NCBI GenBank assembly: GCA_945872795.1
Contig: CAMCAZ010000005.1
Location: forward strand, 22,999 to 86,998
From: Chryseobacterium gleum
GTDB taxonomy: Bacteria > Bacteroidota > Bacteroidia > Flavobacteriales_F > PHOS-HE28
Direction of reading: 5' to 3'
Length of the DNA stretch: 64,000 nt
Position 1 is the stretch's first letter. Each line of letters opens with the position of its first letter. This document shows positions 57,124 to 64,000 of this stretch, one piece after another. A program made the translations under genes and the position numbers. The notes beneath the pieces are model-generated. The model had not been told where the DNA came from. It saw only the letters and a program-made list of their open reading frames with translations, and ran no database searches.

Positions 57124-58344
57124 ATGAGCTCCTCCAGTGATCTGCTGAAACAACTGGCCCGCGATGTGGCCATGATGCCCCAGGAACAGGTGATGGCCGT
57201 GGGGCGCCGGAAGAAGAGCCTCTTCATCGGCATTCCGAAGGAGATCATCTACCAGGAGCACCGCGTGCCCCTGACCCCCTCGGCCGTCGCCGTGCTGGTG
57301 GGGCGCGGGCACGAGATCATCATCCAGCGCGGCGCCGGTGAGCCCGCCCAGTGGCAGGACAATGACTACAGCGAGGCCGGCGCCATGGTGGTGGACAGCC
57401 CCGAGGAGGTCTTCAAGGCGGATATGATCCTGAAGGTGGCACCGCCCACGCATGCCGAGATCGAGATGCTGCGCCACAAGCAGATCCTGGTCTCCGCCCT
57501 GCAGCTCACCGTGCAGCCCAAGGACACCCTGAAGCGCATGATGGAGAAGCGCATGACCGCCGTGGCCTGGGACTTCATCAAGGACCGCGAGGGCATCTAT
57601 CCCATCATCCGCGCCATGGGTGAGATCGCCGGCAACACCTCCATCATGGTGGCCAGCGAATACCTCAGCGCCGACAAGGGCGGCCCCGGCCTCATGCTCG
57701 GCGGCATCAGCGGCGTGGCACCGGCCGAGGTGGTGATCATCGGCGCCGGTACCGTGGGCGAGTTCGCCACCCGCGCCGCGCTGGGCCTGGGCGCCAGCGT
57801 GAAGGTCTTCGACAAGAGCATCTACCGCCTGCGCCGTTTGCAGAACGACCTGGGCCAACGCATCTGGACCTCCGTGATCCAGCCCGAGGAACTGAAGAAG
57901 GCCCTGAGCCATGCCGATGTCGCCATCGGTGCCCTGCGTCCCGAACAAGGCCGCACCCCCATGGTGGTGACCGAGGAGATGGTGAAGGAGATGAAGAACG
58001 GCAGCGTCATCGTGGACGTCAGCATCGACCGCGGCGGCTGCTTCGAGACCAGCGAGGTCACCACCCACACCGACCCCGTCTTCAAGAAGTACGGCGTGCT
58101 GCACTACGGCGTGCCCAACATCGCCAGCCGCGTACCCCGCACCGCCAGCACCGCCCTCAGCAACATCTTCGGCCCCATGCTCCTGCACATGGGCGAGGTC
58201 GGCGGCTTCGAGGACCTCATCAAACAGGACCTCGGCGTGCGCCATGGCGTCTACTGCTACAACGGCACCGTCACCAGCCCCATCCTCGGTGAGGCCTTCA
58301 AGCTTCCCTACAAGGACTTGGATATTCTGCTGGCCGCTTTTTAG
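57124..58344 (+). CDS. ald: Alanine dehydrogenase
   Basis: NAD-dependent interconversion of alanine and pyruvate. The 406-residue protein is longer than the classical 370-residue enzyme by an N-terminal extension of about 30 residues (MSSSSDLLKQLARDVAMMPQ). IGIPKEIIYQEHRVPLTPSA, GHEIIIQRGAGEPAQWQDND and MILKVAPPTHAEIEMLRHKQ precede the Rossmann motif VVIIGAGTVGEFATRAAL. SVIVDVSIDRGGCFETSEVT and HYGVPNIASRVPRTASTALS complete it. This longer form resembles those Bacteroidota proteins annotated as alanine dehydrogenase; it could act on a related substrate. Followed by the REP-like cluster. Confidence 0.9.
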   Translation: MSSSSDLLKQLARDVAMMPQEQVMAVGRRKKSLFIGIPKEIIYQEHRVPLTPSAVAVLVGRGHEIIIQRGAGEPAQWQDNDYSEAGAMVVDSPEEVFKADMILKVAPPTHAEIEMLRHKQILVSALQLTVQPKDTLKRMMEKRMTAVAWDFIKDREGIYPIIRAMGEIAGNTSIMVASEYLSADKGGPGLMLGGISGVAPAEVVIIGAGTVGEFATRAALGLGASVKVFDKSIYRLRRLQNDLGQRIWTSVIQPEELKKALSHADVAIGALRPEQGRTPMVVTEEMVKEMKNGSVIVDVSIDRGGCFETSEVTTHTDPVFKKYGVLHYGVPNIASRVPRTASTALSNIFGPMLLHMGEVGGFEDLIKQDLGVRHGVYCYNGTVTSPILGEAFKLPYKDLDILLAAF

Positions 58345-58390
58345 GATCGGACGTACAGATGATCGGCAGTGTCCGGGGAATATCGAAGGA

Positions 58391-58575
58391 ACACCGGCTG
58401 CGACCCCTCCGGGGTCGTATTTCTGGCGTTGATGCCAGAGCTAGATGCTGTGACCCCTCCGGGGTCATCCAACCGGAGACGCATTGTCCCGACCCCGGAG
58501 GGGTCACAGCATGTAGCCCGAAGGGCGTTGAACGGCGCGTTGGATCTTCGACCCCGGAGGGGTCGCAGCCGGTGT
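58391..58575. repeat. Nested REP-like palindrome cluster
   Basis: Four copies of GACCCCTCCGGGGTC or its complement occur at 58402-58416, 58452-58466, 58491-58505 and 58550-58564; each is itself a hairpin (6-bp stem, 3-nt loop). Copies 1 and 4 lie within 27-bp perfect inverted arms (58391-58417 and 58549-58575), copies 2 and 3 within 22-bp perfect inverted arms (58445-58466 and 58491-58512). The rest of the 485-bp ald-58830 interval shows no gene; the small ORFs there encode repeated phrases such as TPEGSQ and DPSGV and are artefacts. Confidence 0.75.
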
Positions 58576-58829
58576 ATTGCATGCCACTGGGAATGGATGC
58601 CCATTCTACCACGACCTTGTTCTTCGCTATACTGCAGCCACAATTCATGTCGGTGTCGCAGTTTTCCCGGGACACCACTGATCGGAAGATCGGATCACGG
58701 GACGATCGATGGCCTCAACAATGGTTCACCATCAAGACCATCCTCCGACCCTATCTATCGTTTTCACCATTCCACCCGCGAACGGCATTTCCATTTTCTG
58801 ATCGTCTGACCTTCTGATCCCCTCCCCCC

Positions 58830-59213
58830 ATGGATCTCCAGCGCCGCCTCACCCTCTACCTCTTCGGACTCCTCATCGGCGGTGGCATGGCCTACTGGAT
58901 CTATGGCCAGCGACTGACCAGTGGCGCGTGGCTGCCCGAGAACAAGACCAAGCAGCGGCTGGAAAGCACCCTGCTGCGCAGTACCCCTGCGGCGGATAAG
59001 GACCTTGCCACCTGGCCCGCCGACCTGGAGAGCGTGCGCAAGAGCATCGCCACGGCAACGGTGTCCTTCAAGGAGAGCATCCGCCGAAACGACAGCATCT
59101 ACTACGCCCTCGACGGCACGGTGAACGGACGCGATGCGCGTTTCGTGATCGTGGGCCTGCGCGATTTCGACCGCGACAGCACCGCCACGCTCTGGAGCCT
59201 GCGCGCCCGCTGA
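58830..59213 (+). CDS. Small membrane-anchored protein of unknown function
   Basis: A 127-residue product with one N-terminal membrane helix (LTLYLFGLLIGGGMAYWIYG) and a soluble part rich in charged residues: SGAWLPENKTKQRLESTLLR, KSIATATVSFKESIRRNDSI, YALDGTVNGRDARFVIVGLR. I do not assign a domain, but the position between ald and proline dehydrogenase, followed by aroB, is one I recall for a conserved short protein in Flavobacteriia. Codon use and start context look normal. No promoter box is evident in the upstream 250 bp. Confidence 0.6.
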   Translation: MDLQRRLTLYLFGLLIGGGMAYWIYGQRLTSGAWLPENKTKQRLESTLLRSTPAADKDLATWPADLESVRKSIATATVSFKESIRRNDSIYYALDGTVNGRDARFVIVGLRDFDRDSTATLWSLRAR

Positions 59214-59326
59214 GCCCTGCTTACATCCGGTAGGTGTAGGCCTCCTCCACCTCCTTGTCGTTCAGCGCAGTAGCTCGAAACAAGGGTGATCGAGGGTCCT
59301 GGAACACAATGCTCCAGAGGGGAGCT

Positions 59327-60535
59327 TCACCCCTTCCTCCTCTTCCGTTCCGCCAGCAGCAGCCCCAGTTCGCGGCCCGTCTGGCCTTTTACGCTGGTGT
59401 TCTCTGCCGCGCGGCGGATGAGGTAGGGCAGCACCTCGCGCACCGGGCCGTAGGGCACGTACTTGGCCACGCGGTAGTGCGCGGCGGCCAGGTTGTAGCT
59501 GATGTGGTCGCTCATGCCCAGCAGCTGCGCGAAGCAGATGCGCGGGTCGTGGTGGACGATGCCCCGCTCGTGCATCAGGCGGGCCAGCAGCAGCGAGCTC
59601 TGCTCATTGTGCGTGCCGGCCATGAAGGCGATGTGCTCCACATGCTCCAGGCAGTAAAGCAGCGCGGCATCGTAGTCGCGGTCCACCGCCGCCTTGTCCG
59701 CGTGGATGGGAGAGGGGTAGCCCTGTTCGGCGGCACGTTCGCGTTCCTTCTCCATGTAGGCGCCGCGCACCAGCTTCAGGCCCAGGTGGTAGTTGCCCGC
59801 CACGGCCCGCGCGTGGCTCGCCTTCACGTAGGCCAGGCGGTCGTGCCGGTACAGCTGGGCGGTGTTGTACAGCAGCGCCCGCTGGCGGTTGTAGCGCGCC
59901 ATCATCTCCTCCACCAGCGTGTCGATGGCGGGTTGCAGCCAGCTCTCCTCGGCATCCACCAGCAGGGGCACGTCGGCATCCTGCGCGGCCTTGCACAGGC
60001 GCACCAGGCGCTGCTGCACGCGCTGCCACTCGGCCTCCTCGGCGGTGCCCAGCGCCTTGCCCGCGCTCACATCCGCCAGCAGTTGCGTGCGGCTGATGCC
60101 CGTGGGCTTGAACACGCAGAAGGGGATGTCTTTGCGCTCGCCCGCCACGGCGATGGTGCGCAGCACCTCGAACACGGTATCGTCCAGCGCCGCCTCATCG
60201 TCCTGCCCCTCCACGCTGTGGTCCAGGATGGTGCCGATGCCGCTGCGGTCCAGCCGGGCCGCCGTGCGCAGGCTCTCCTCTATGGTCTCGCCCCCGCAGA
60301 ACTGCTTGAAGATGGTGGCCTTGATCAGCCCCTTGATGGGCAGGTGCAGCGCGATGGCCGCCCGCGTGGCCGCCTGCCCCAGGCCGGAGAGCGTGGGATT
60401 GCCGATGAGGCGGAACAGCCACGTGGCCCGCCACAGGTCCGCCGTGCTCTTGTCCGCGAAGGCGATCCGCGTGTCGTGCAGGTCGGGCAGCGCTGTGGCG
60501 CTCGGGGGGGGCTGGGGGTCGGCGGTGGGCCGCAT
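59327..60535 (-). CDS. Proline dehydrogenase family protein
   Basis: FAD enzyme oxidising proline to pyrroline-5-carboxylate. The 402-residue single-domain protein lacks the P5C dehydrogenase half of PutA, as is usual in Bacteroidota. The barrel shows IKGLIKATIFKQFCGGETIE, LDHSVEGQDDEAALDDTV, CVFKPTGISRTQLLADVSAG, PLLVDAEESWLQPAIDTLVE and MEKERERAAEQGYPSPIHAD near the active site. Late landmarks are AFMAGTHNEQSSLLLARLMH and LGMSDHISYNLAAAHYRVAK, followed by KYVPYGPVREVLPYLIRRA. Its box TAATTTTG (60612-60619) lies about 76 nt upstream. It is divergent from aroB. Confidence 0.92.
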   Translation of the reverse strand: MRPTADPQPPPSATALPDLHDTRIAFADKSTADLWRATWLFRLIGNPTLSGLGQAATRAAIALHLPIKGLIKATIFKQFCGGETIEESLRTAARLDRSGIGTILDHSVEGQDDEAALDDTVFEVLRTIAVAGERKDIPFCVFKPTGISRTQLLADVSAGKALGTAEEAEWQRVQQRLVRLCKAAQDADVPLLVDAEESWLQPAIDTLVEEMMARYNRQRALLYNTAQLYRHDRLAYVKASHARAVAGNYHLGLKLVRGAYMEKERERAAEQGYPSPIHADKAAVDRDYDAALLYCLEHVEHIAFMAGTHNEQSSLLLARLMHERGIVHHDPRICFAQLLGMSDHISYNLAAAHYRVAKYVPYGPVREVLPYLIRRAAENTSVKGQTGRELGLLLAERKRRKG

Positions 60536-60611
60536 GCGGGGGCGCCGGGGCGCGGGCTGGGGTGGGTGCCCGTTCCTTCGTTCCTTTGGGTCCGGGCGGC
60601 GGTGGGGCGCC

Positions 60612-60619
60612 CAAAATTA
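60612..60619 (-). promoter_or_regulatory. -7 box TAATTTTG of the proline dehydrogenase gene
   Basis: Exact TAnnTTTG match on the minus strand, only 4 bp from the aroB ATG on the other strand, in a very compact divergent promoter region. Confidence 0.5.
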
Positions 60620-60622
60620 ACA

Positions 60623-61720
60623 ATGGCCGAGGACCCGACGATGCTGCACACCGTGGATGCCGGGGGACACCCCGTGGTGCTGGGCCCCCAGGCCCTGGCC
60701 CAGCTGCAACGCCAGCTGCTACAGCTGGAGCGACCCGCCGTGCACATCCTGGGCGACGAGAACACCCTGCGCCACTGCCTGCCGGAACTGCTGGCCCATG
60801 TGCCCGCCCTGCGCAAGGCCACCACGCTCTCCGTGCCCGCCGGCGAGGGTAGCAAGGGCCTGCCCGTGTGCCAGGCCGTGTGGCAGCACTTGGCGGACCA
60901 TGCCGCCGACCGCCGCACGCTGCTGCTCTGCCTGGGCGGCGGCGTGGTCAGCGACCTCGGCGGCTTCGTGGCCTCCACCTACAAGCGCGGCATCCGCTGC
61001 ATCCACGTGCCCACCACCCTGCTCGCCATGGTCGATGCGGCCATCGGCGGCAAGACCGGCGTGGACCTCGGCGGGGTCAAGAACATCGTGGGCACCTTCC
61101 ATGATCCGCTCTGCGTGTACCTCCACGTGCCCTTCCTGCGCAGCCTGGGCAAGCGCGAACTGCTCAACGGCCTGGCGGAGATGATCAAGCACGGCCTGGT
61201 GCACGATGCCGCCCACTGGGAGGCCATCGCCGATGCGCCCCTGCACGATATCGATGCCCTCGCACCCCTCATCGCGGAGAGCGCCGCCATCAAGGCCGCC
61301 ATCGTGGCGCAGGACCCGCGCGAGGCCGGGCCCCGCAAGCTCCTCAACTTCGGCCACACCATCGGCCACGGCATCGAGGCCTTCTCCTGGGAAAGCCCCC
61401 AGCGCGCCCTGCTCCACGGCGAGGCCGTCGCCATCGGCATGCTCTGCGCCGCCTACATCAGCTGGCGCAGCGGCCTGCTGCCCCGTGAAGCCAATGACCG
61501 CATCGCCGCCCAGCTCCGCGCCCTCTACCGCCCCTTCGAGCTGGCACAGACCGACGCCCACCGCATCGTCCAGCTCATGCGCAACGACAAGAAGAACGTC
61601 GGCGACGAGTTCCGCTTCACCCTCCTCACCGCCATCGGCCAGGGCCGCGTGGATGTCCCCGTCAGCGCCGCCCAGGTGCAGGAAGCGGTGGAGTATTATA
61701 GGTTGTTGGTGAGAGAATAG
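60623..61720 (+). CDS. aroB: 3-dehydroquinate synthase
   Basis: Second step of the shikimate pathway, NAD- and metal-dependent. The ORF track gives an 821-residue reading frame from 59255, but its first half is antisense to proline dehydrogenase. From the ATG at 60623 (MAEDPTMLHTVDAGGHPVVL) the real protein has 365 residues. It shows SVPAGEGSKGLPVCQAVWQH, the NAD-binding CLGGGVVSDLGGFVASTYKR, VPTTLLAMVDAAIGGKTGVD, and metal-binding residues in LAEMIKHGLVHDAAHWEAI and LLNFGHTIGHGIEAFS, then LLHGEAVAIGMLCAAY. A second ATG at 60641 is possible. The last housekeeping gene before the accessory-looking right end. Confidence 0.95.
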   Translation: MAEDPTMLHTVDAGGHPVVLGPQALAQLQRQLLQLERPAVHILGDENTLRHCLPELLAHVPALRKATTLSVPAGEGSKGLPVCQAVWQHLADHAADRRTLLLCLGGGVVSDLGGFVASTYKRGIRCIHVPTTLLAMVDAAIGGKTGVDLGGVKNIVGTFHDPLCVYLHVPFLRSLGKRELLNGLAEMIKHGLVHDAAHWEAIADAPLHDIDALAPLIAESAAIKAAIVAQDPREAGPRKLLNFGHTIGHGIEAFSWESPQRALLHGEAVAIGMLCAAYISWRSGLLPREANDRIAAQLRALYRPFELAQTDAHRIVQLMRNDKKNVGDEFRFTLLTAIGQGRVDVPVSAAQVQEAVEYYRLLVRE

Positions 61721-61725
61721 GTGAT

Positions 61726-61798
61726 GGCATCCCGCTGGGGCGGGACAGGTCGTGCCCATATGCTCATGTGGGCATCCCGCTGGGCGGGACAGGTCGTG
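61726..61798 (+). repeat. Two direct REP-like repeats
   Basis: GGCATCCCGCTGGGGCGGGACAGGTCGTG (61726-61754) is repeated, minus one G, at 61771-61798. Each holds a perfect stem TCCCGC/GCGGGA with a 3-4-nt loop. The remaining ~170 bp to the lipoprotein gene show no gene. This palindrome is different from the GACCCCTCC family at 58.4 kb but has the same design. Confidence 0.6.
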
Positions 61799-61971
61799 GA
61801 CATGGAATGCGCGCTACTGGGTAGGTGGGTACGCTTTATGAGGGTTCATGCGAAGGGTAGGCTCCTCGTGGAGAGATGCTGCCCAGGCTCGGTACGTCGT
61901 GTTTTGGCGCAGCGATGCATCAAGATTCGCATACCTGTACCATCAGGTCCGGCCTGAACCGACAAACACGG

Positions 61972-62847
61972 ATGACAATGAAAGGGACTTGGATCCTATG
62001 CGGGATGGTCATGATGAGCGGTTGCAGTGACTCCAAGCTACGGAACGAGGCCACGATGGCGTCCACGGAGTTCTTTTCCGCCATCAAGAACGGCGACACG
62101 GAGCGTGCTGGGAACTTGTACGCAGGATTCGGGGAATTGCCTTCGTACTTCAAGAGCGATTCTATCAGCGTTCGTGAGGTAATTGTCATGGATACACTGG
62201 TGGTCAGCAAGGTCAGGAACTTCTTTACCAACCTGGCTGGCAAGAAGTCGGTACGGGACATCGACCTGTACTTCGTCCGGGAGAAGGACAACCCATTGGT
62301 GCTGGTGGATTCAAAGGGCATGTCAGACTTCAAGGAGAATGAGGACCACCAGTTCGCGGTCTCCACGGGATGCATCGATACCCGATCGGATACGCTTGAC
62401 CAGCGCATGTGTGAGCGGCTCAAGTTGGCGAACGACCTGATGGTCGCCAAGGCGGTGGACCTGTGGAAGGAGCTCAGGCTTGGCTGTGTGGTGGACAACT
62501 GGAGTTGGGAATCCGGCTATGCAGGTTCGGCGAACGGCAAGGGCATTGTGGTGAACAACACCACGTACCGGATACCGCGTGTTAAGTACAAGATCACCTA
62601 CAAGGACCGTGCGGGCAGCATGATCACCACGGATGATGGGTACGTGACCTACGACGCGCTGGTGCCATTGGGCAGCAGGTCCTTCACATTCTACACCAGC
62701 TATGTGGGCAATGCGCATACAGCAAGCATCGAGCTGGTGTTCGATGACGAACTGCTGATGGACTGCGTGAAGATGGCGAAATGGACCGGCAGCGAATGCG
62801 CGGAGTTCCTGGCAGCAAAGGATGCAGGGCAAGCAGAAACGGAGTAG
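61972..62847 (+). CDS. Orphan lipoprotein of unknown function
   Basis: From the ATG at 61972 the product has 291 residues (an ATG at 61978 is equally possible). MKGTWILCGMVMMSGCSDSK is a lipoprotein signal with Cys after MSG. The region after it (ATMASTEFFSAIKNGDTERA) resembles the start of DUF4878/NTF2-like accumulation domains, and the C-terminal part (GIVVNNTTYRIPRVKYKITY, DALVPLGSRSFTFYTSYVGN) has the look of an FxLYD-type beta domain. Both assignments are weak. The base composition is visibly less GC-rich than the genes before aroB, which fits an accessory region. The longer ORF start (61876) is not supported. Confidence 0.6.
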   Translation: MTMKGTWILCGMVMMSGCSDSKLRNEATMASTEFFSAIKNGDTERAGNLYAGFGELPSYFKSDSISVREVIVMDTLVVSKVRNFFTNLAGKKSVRDIDLYFVREKDNPLVLVDSKGMSDFKENEDHQFAVSTGCIDTRSDTLDQRMCERLKLANDLMVAKAVDLWKELRLGCVVDNWSWESGYAGSANGKGIVVNNTTYRIPRVKYKITYKDRAGSMITTDDGYVTYDALVPLGSRSFTFYTSYVGNAHTASIELVFDDELLMDCVKMAKWTGSECAEFLAAKDAGQAETE

Positions 62848-62957
62848 GGCGACACATCCAGAAGAGAGCGCCTTACAGGTCTGGGGCAGGATCCCTACGG
62901 AAGACCTTGGGAAGGCATGAAGAACTCAATGAGCATTCGCATAAGCAGGGTAGGGTA

Positions 62958-63182
62958 TCACTCCTTCGCCACCACCGTATCATACAGCCCGTAATGCGTC
63001 AGCCCCTCATGGCTCTCAATCCCTGTGTAGCGTAAGGACGCATCCTCGTATCGGCGGAACGCGAACACGTTGAAGAACTCCACCCAGAAGGGCTTGGCGT
63101 CCGCCTCCTCATTGTGTGCATCGGCCTATTGCTTGGCAAAGCGCGTGGCGCGGGTGCGGATCTCTCGGCGGGATAGTGGCAT
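62958..63182 (-). pseudogene. Remnant of an MmeI/YeeA-like restriction-modification enzyme N-terminus
   Basis: Reading from an ATG at 63182, MPLSRREIRTRATRFAKQ is followed by an in-frame TAG where homologues have Trp, then ADAHNEEADAKPFW and VEFFNVF. These match, as I know the family, the N-terminus of large Type II restriction-modification enzymes of the MmeI/YeeA type (EIRxRAxxFxKxW, FWxxFFxVFG). The expected continuation (GxxRRRVAxFE) is missing; the frame goes on with RRYEDASLRYTGIESHEGL and stops at TGA 62958 after HYGLYDTVVAKE, whose origin I do not recognise. So it has a nonsense codon plus a large deletion. Too short for the ORF track. It is divergent from the SIR2-like gene. Confidence 0.6.
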
Positions 63183-63262
63183 GGCTGGAAAATTAAGTAT
63201 TCAACAACGACAGAATTTGCCGTGGTTCCAGTTCCATCTTTATGCGGTGACGAGCAGACCCC

Positions 63263-64000
63263 ATGCGTAAAGTAGCCTATCTCCTTGGTGCCGGTGCCAG
63301 CGCTCAGCGACTCCCGGTGATTGCTTCCATGTCGGCAGTGATCTTGGAGCAGGTCGAGTGGTTAAAGAATGAAGTGCGCACCATGGCCTTAGGTCCGGCG
63401 GGTTCCATTGCGGAACTGAACGGTAAGCTTGATAAGTATCTCGGTGCCTTGGACGACCTCGCCGTTGAATCGGTCAAATACGTGTCCGTGGACACCTATG
63501 CTCGGTGGCTCAGTAACGATCGGAAGCTCAGCGAGATCAAGGCAGCGCTCTCCACCTTCTTCGCCATTGAGCAATTCCGGAAAGGATATGACCCACGCTA
63601 CGAATCATTCGTGAGCACCCTGCTGGACCATGACGAGAAGGCGATCAACAAGGATGCCGTAATTCTTACTTGGAACTACGACCAGCATCTGGCGCAGGTG
63701 CTGAAACGAGCGACCGGTTCATCCTCTGTCAGGGATGTGATGCGCCAGCATTCCATCACCACCCTGCATCGGTTGCAGAAAATGAACATCACGGATTATC
63801 ACGTCTTACACTTGAATGGGATAGCGGGTATGTACGGTAGAGGTACGGACCACCCCATTCTTGACCGCTATGAGCCCGGTTCACTGACTGCCTCCAACCT
63901 GAATGTATGGTTGAGTCAGTTTGAGCTCTTGAGCCAGGAACGTTATACCTCCAGCGATTCGCCGACCAACTTGATGTGTTATACCTGGGAGGCGCCCGAT
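63263..64000 (+). CDS. SIR2-like family protein, 3' end outside window
   Basis: Not in the ORF track because it has no stop in the window; 246 open codons run from the ATG at 63263 to base 64000. The N-terminus MRKVAYLLGAGASAQRLPVI has the glycine-rich GAGAS of SIR2-type NAD-binding folds. Around residue 137 comes KDAVILTWNYDQHLAQVL, matching the TxNYD motif, and near 185 DYHVLHLNGIAGMYG, matching the HxxG (HLHG-like) site with the likely catalytic His. This pattern fits the SIR2-like domains that degrade NAD in anti-phage systems (DSR, Thoeris ThsA, SIR2-HerA and others) rather than protein deacetylases. Any C-terminal domain or partner gene lies beyond the window. It is less GC-rich than the core genes and lies next to a restriction-modification remnant. 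Confidence 0.72.
   Translation, partial: MRKVAYLLGAGASAQRLPVIASMSAVILEQVEWLKNEVRTMALGPAGSIAELNGKLDKYLGALDDLAVESVKYVSVDTYARWLSNDRKLSEIKAALSTFFAIEQFRKGYDPRYESFVSTLLDHDEKAINKDAVILTWNYDQHLAQVLKRATGSSSVRDVMRQHSITTLHRLQKMNITDYHVLHLNGIAGMYGRGTDHPILDRYEPGSLTASNLNVWLSQFELLSQERYTSSDSPTNLMCYTWEAPD

Noticed and set aside
58359-58817. Small ORFs over the GACCCCTCC palindromes (152 and 146 residues)
   Set aside because: The products are repeats of TPEGSQ/DPSGV phrases produced by the palindromes, with no domain and no conserved start.
59255-60622. N-terminal 456 codons of the 821-residue plus-strand ORF at 59255-61720
   Set aside because: This part is antisense to proline dehydrogenase and has no family similarity; aroB starts at 60623.

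Overview
The window looks like a chromosomal segment of a GC-rich member of the Bacteroidota, most likely order Flavobacteriales. Evidence: type IX secretion (T9SS) and gliding genes gldJ, porU, porV, porP/sprF-like and porX; the fused lpxC-fabZ gene; the pdhA-pdhC pair; and many start sites preceded by the Bacteroidota -7 box TAnnTTTG (here often TAnnTTCG or TAnnTTCA) with few Shine-Dalgarno sequences. About 47 protein genes are supported. I saw no rRNA, tRNA or CRISPR array. Most long opposite-strand ORFs in the track are shadows caused by high GC.

Layout. 1-2.1 kb: 3' part missing anmK and an acyl-CoA dehydrogenase. 2.1-12.2 kb: T9SS block, with porP-gldJ-murF on the minus strand divergent from porU-porV-ispF. 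12.2-17.8 kb: VTC/DUF4956 pair, cdd, pdhA-pdhC, an AAA ATPase. 17.9-30.4 kb: rhomboid protease, recG, YhhN lysoplasmalogenase, sterol-desaturase-like enzyme, pheT, ppa, a T9SS-sorted Cys-repeat protein and hutU. 30.5-37.6 kb: DUF5522 protein, glucosaminidase-LysM protein, truncated haemoglobin, Trk/Ktr potassium uptake pair, a large DUF3352-like protein. 37.6-44.6 kb: rnhB and a small surface-polysaccharide set (glycosyltransferase, flippase, two chain-length proteins, polymerase/ligase). 44.6-54.7 kb (minus strand): PP2C phosphatase, an LpxD paralogue, efp, an ABC ATPase, lpxA, lpxC-fabZ, lpxD, DUF2911, SDR, HD hydrolase. 54.9-61.7 kb: porX, tsaE, ald, a small membrane protein, proline dehydrogenase, aroB. 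61.7-64 kb: an accessory-looking tail with REP-like palindromes, an orphan lipoprotein, a decayed restriction-modification fragment, and the 5' part of a SIR2-like gene cut by the window end.

How it fits together. PorV and PorU form the outer-membrane attachment step of T9SS; GldJ and the PorP/SprF-like protein belong to the same machine; PorX is its response regulator. The Cys-repeat protein at 27-28 kb is a likely cargo. The lpx genes and the glycosyltransferase/flippase/Wzz/Wzy set build the lipid A and polysaccharide surface to which T9SS cargo is normally anchored.

Most notable non-coding signals: (1) a 63-bp leader present upstream of both ppa and the T9SS cargo gene, with a -7 box, a CACCCAACC block, and a hairpin whose 19-nt loop is almost identical while its stem differs with compensating changes; (2) several miniature inverted-repeat elements (52574-52737, 56463-56627, 58391-58575); (3) twin palindromes on the AAA ATPase promoter; (4) six genes whose -7 box sits 4-6 nt from the start codon, suggesting leaderless mRNAs. 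The best candidate for an undescribed system is the cut-off SIR2 locus at the right edge, which cannot be resolved without the flanking sequence.
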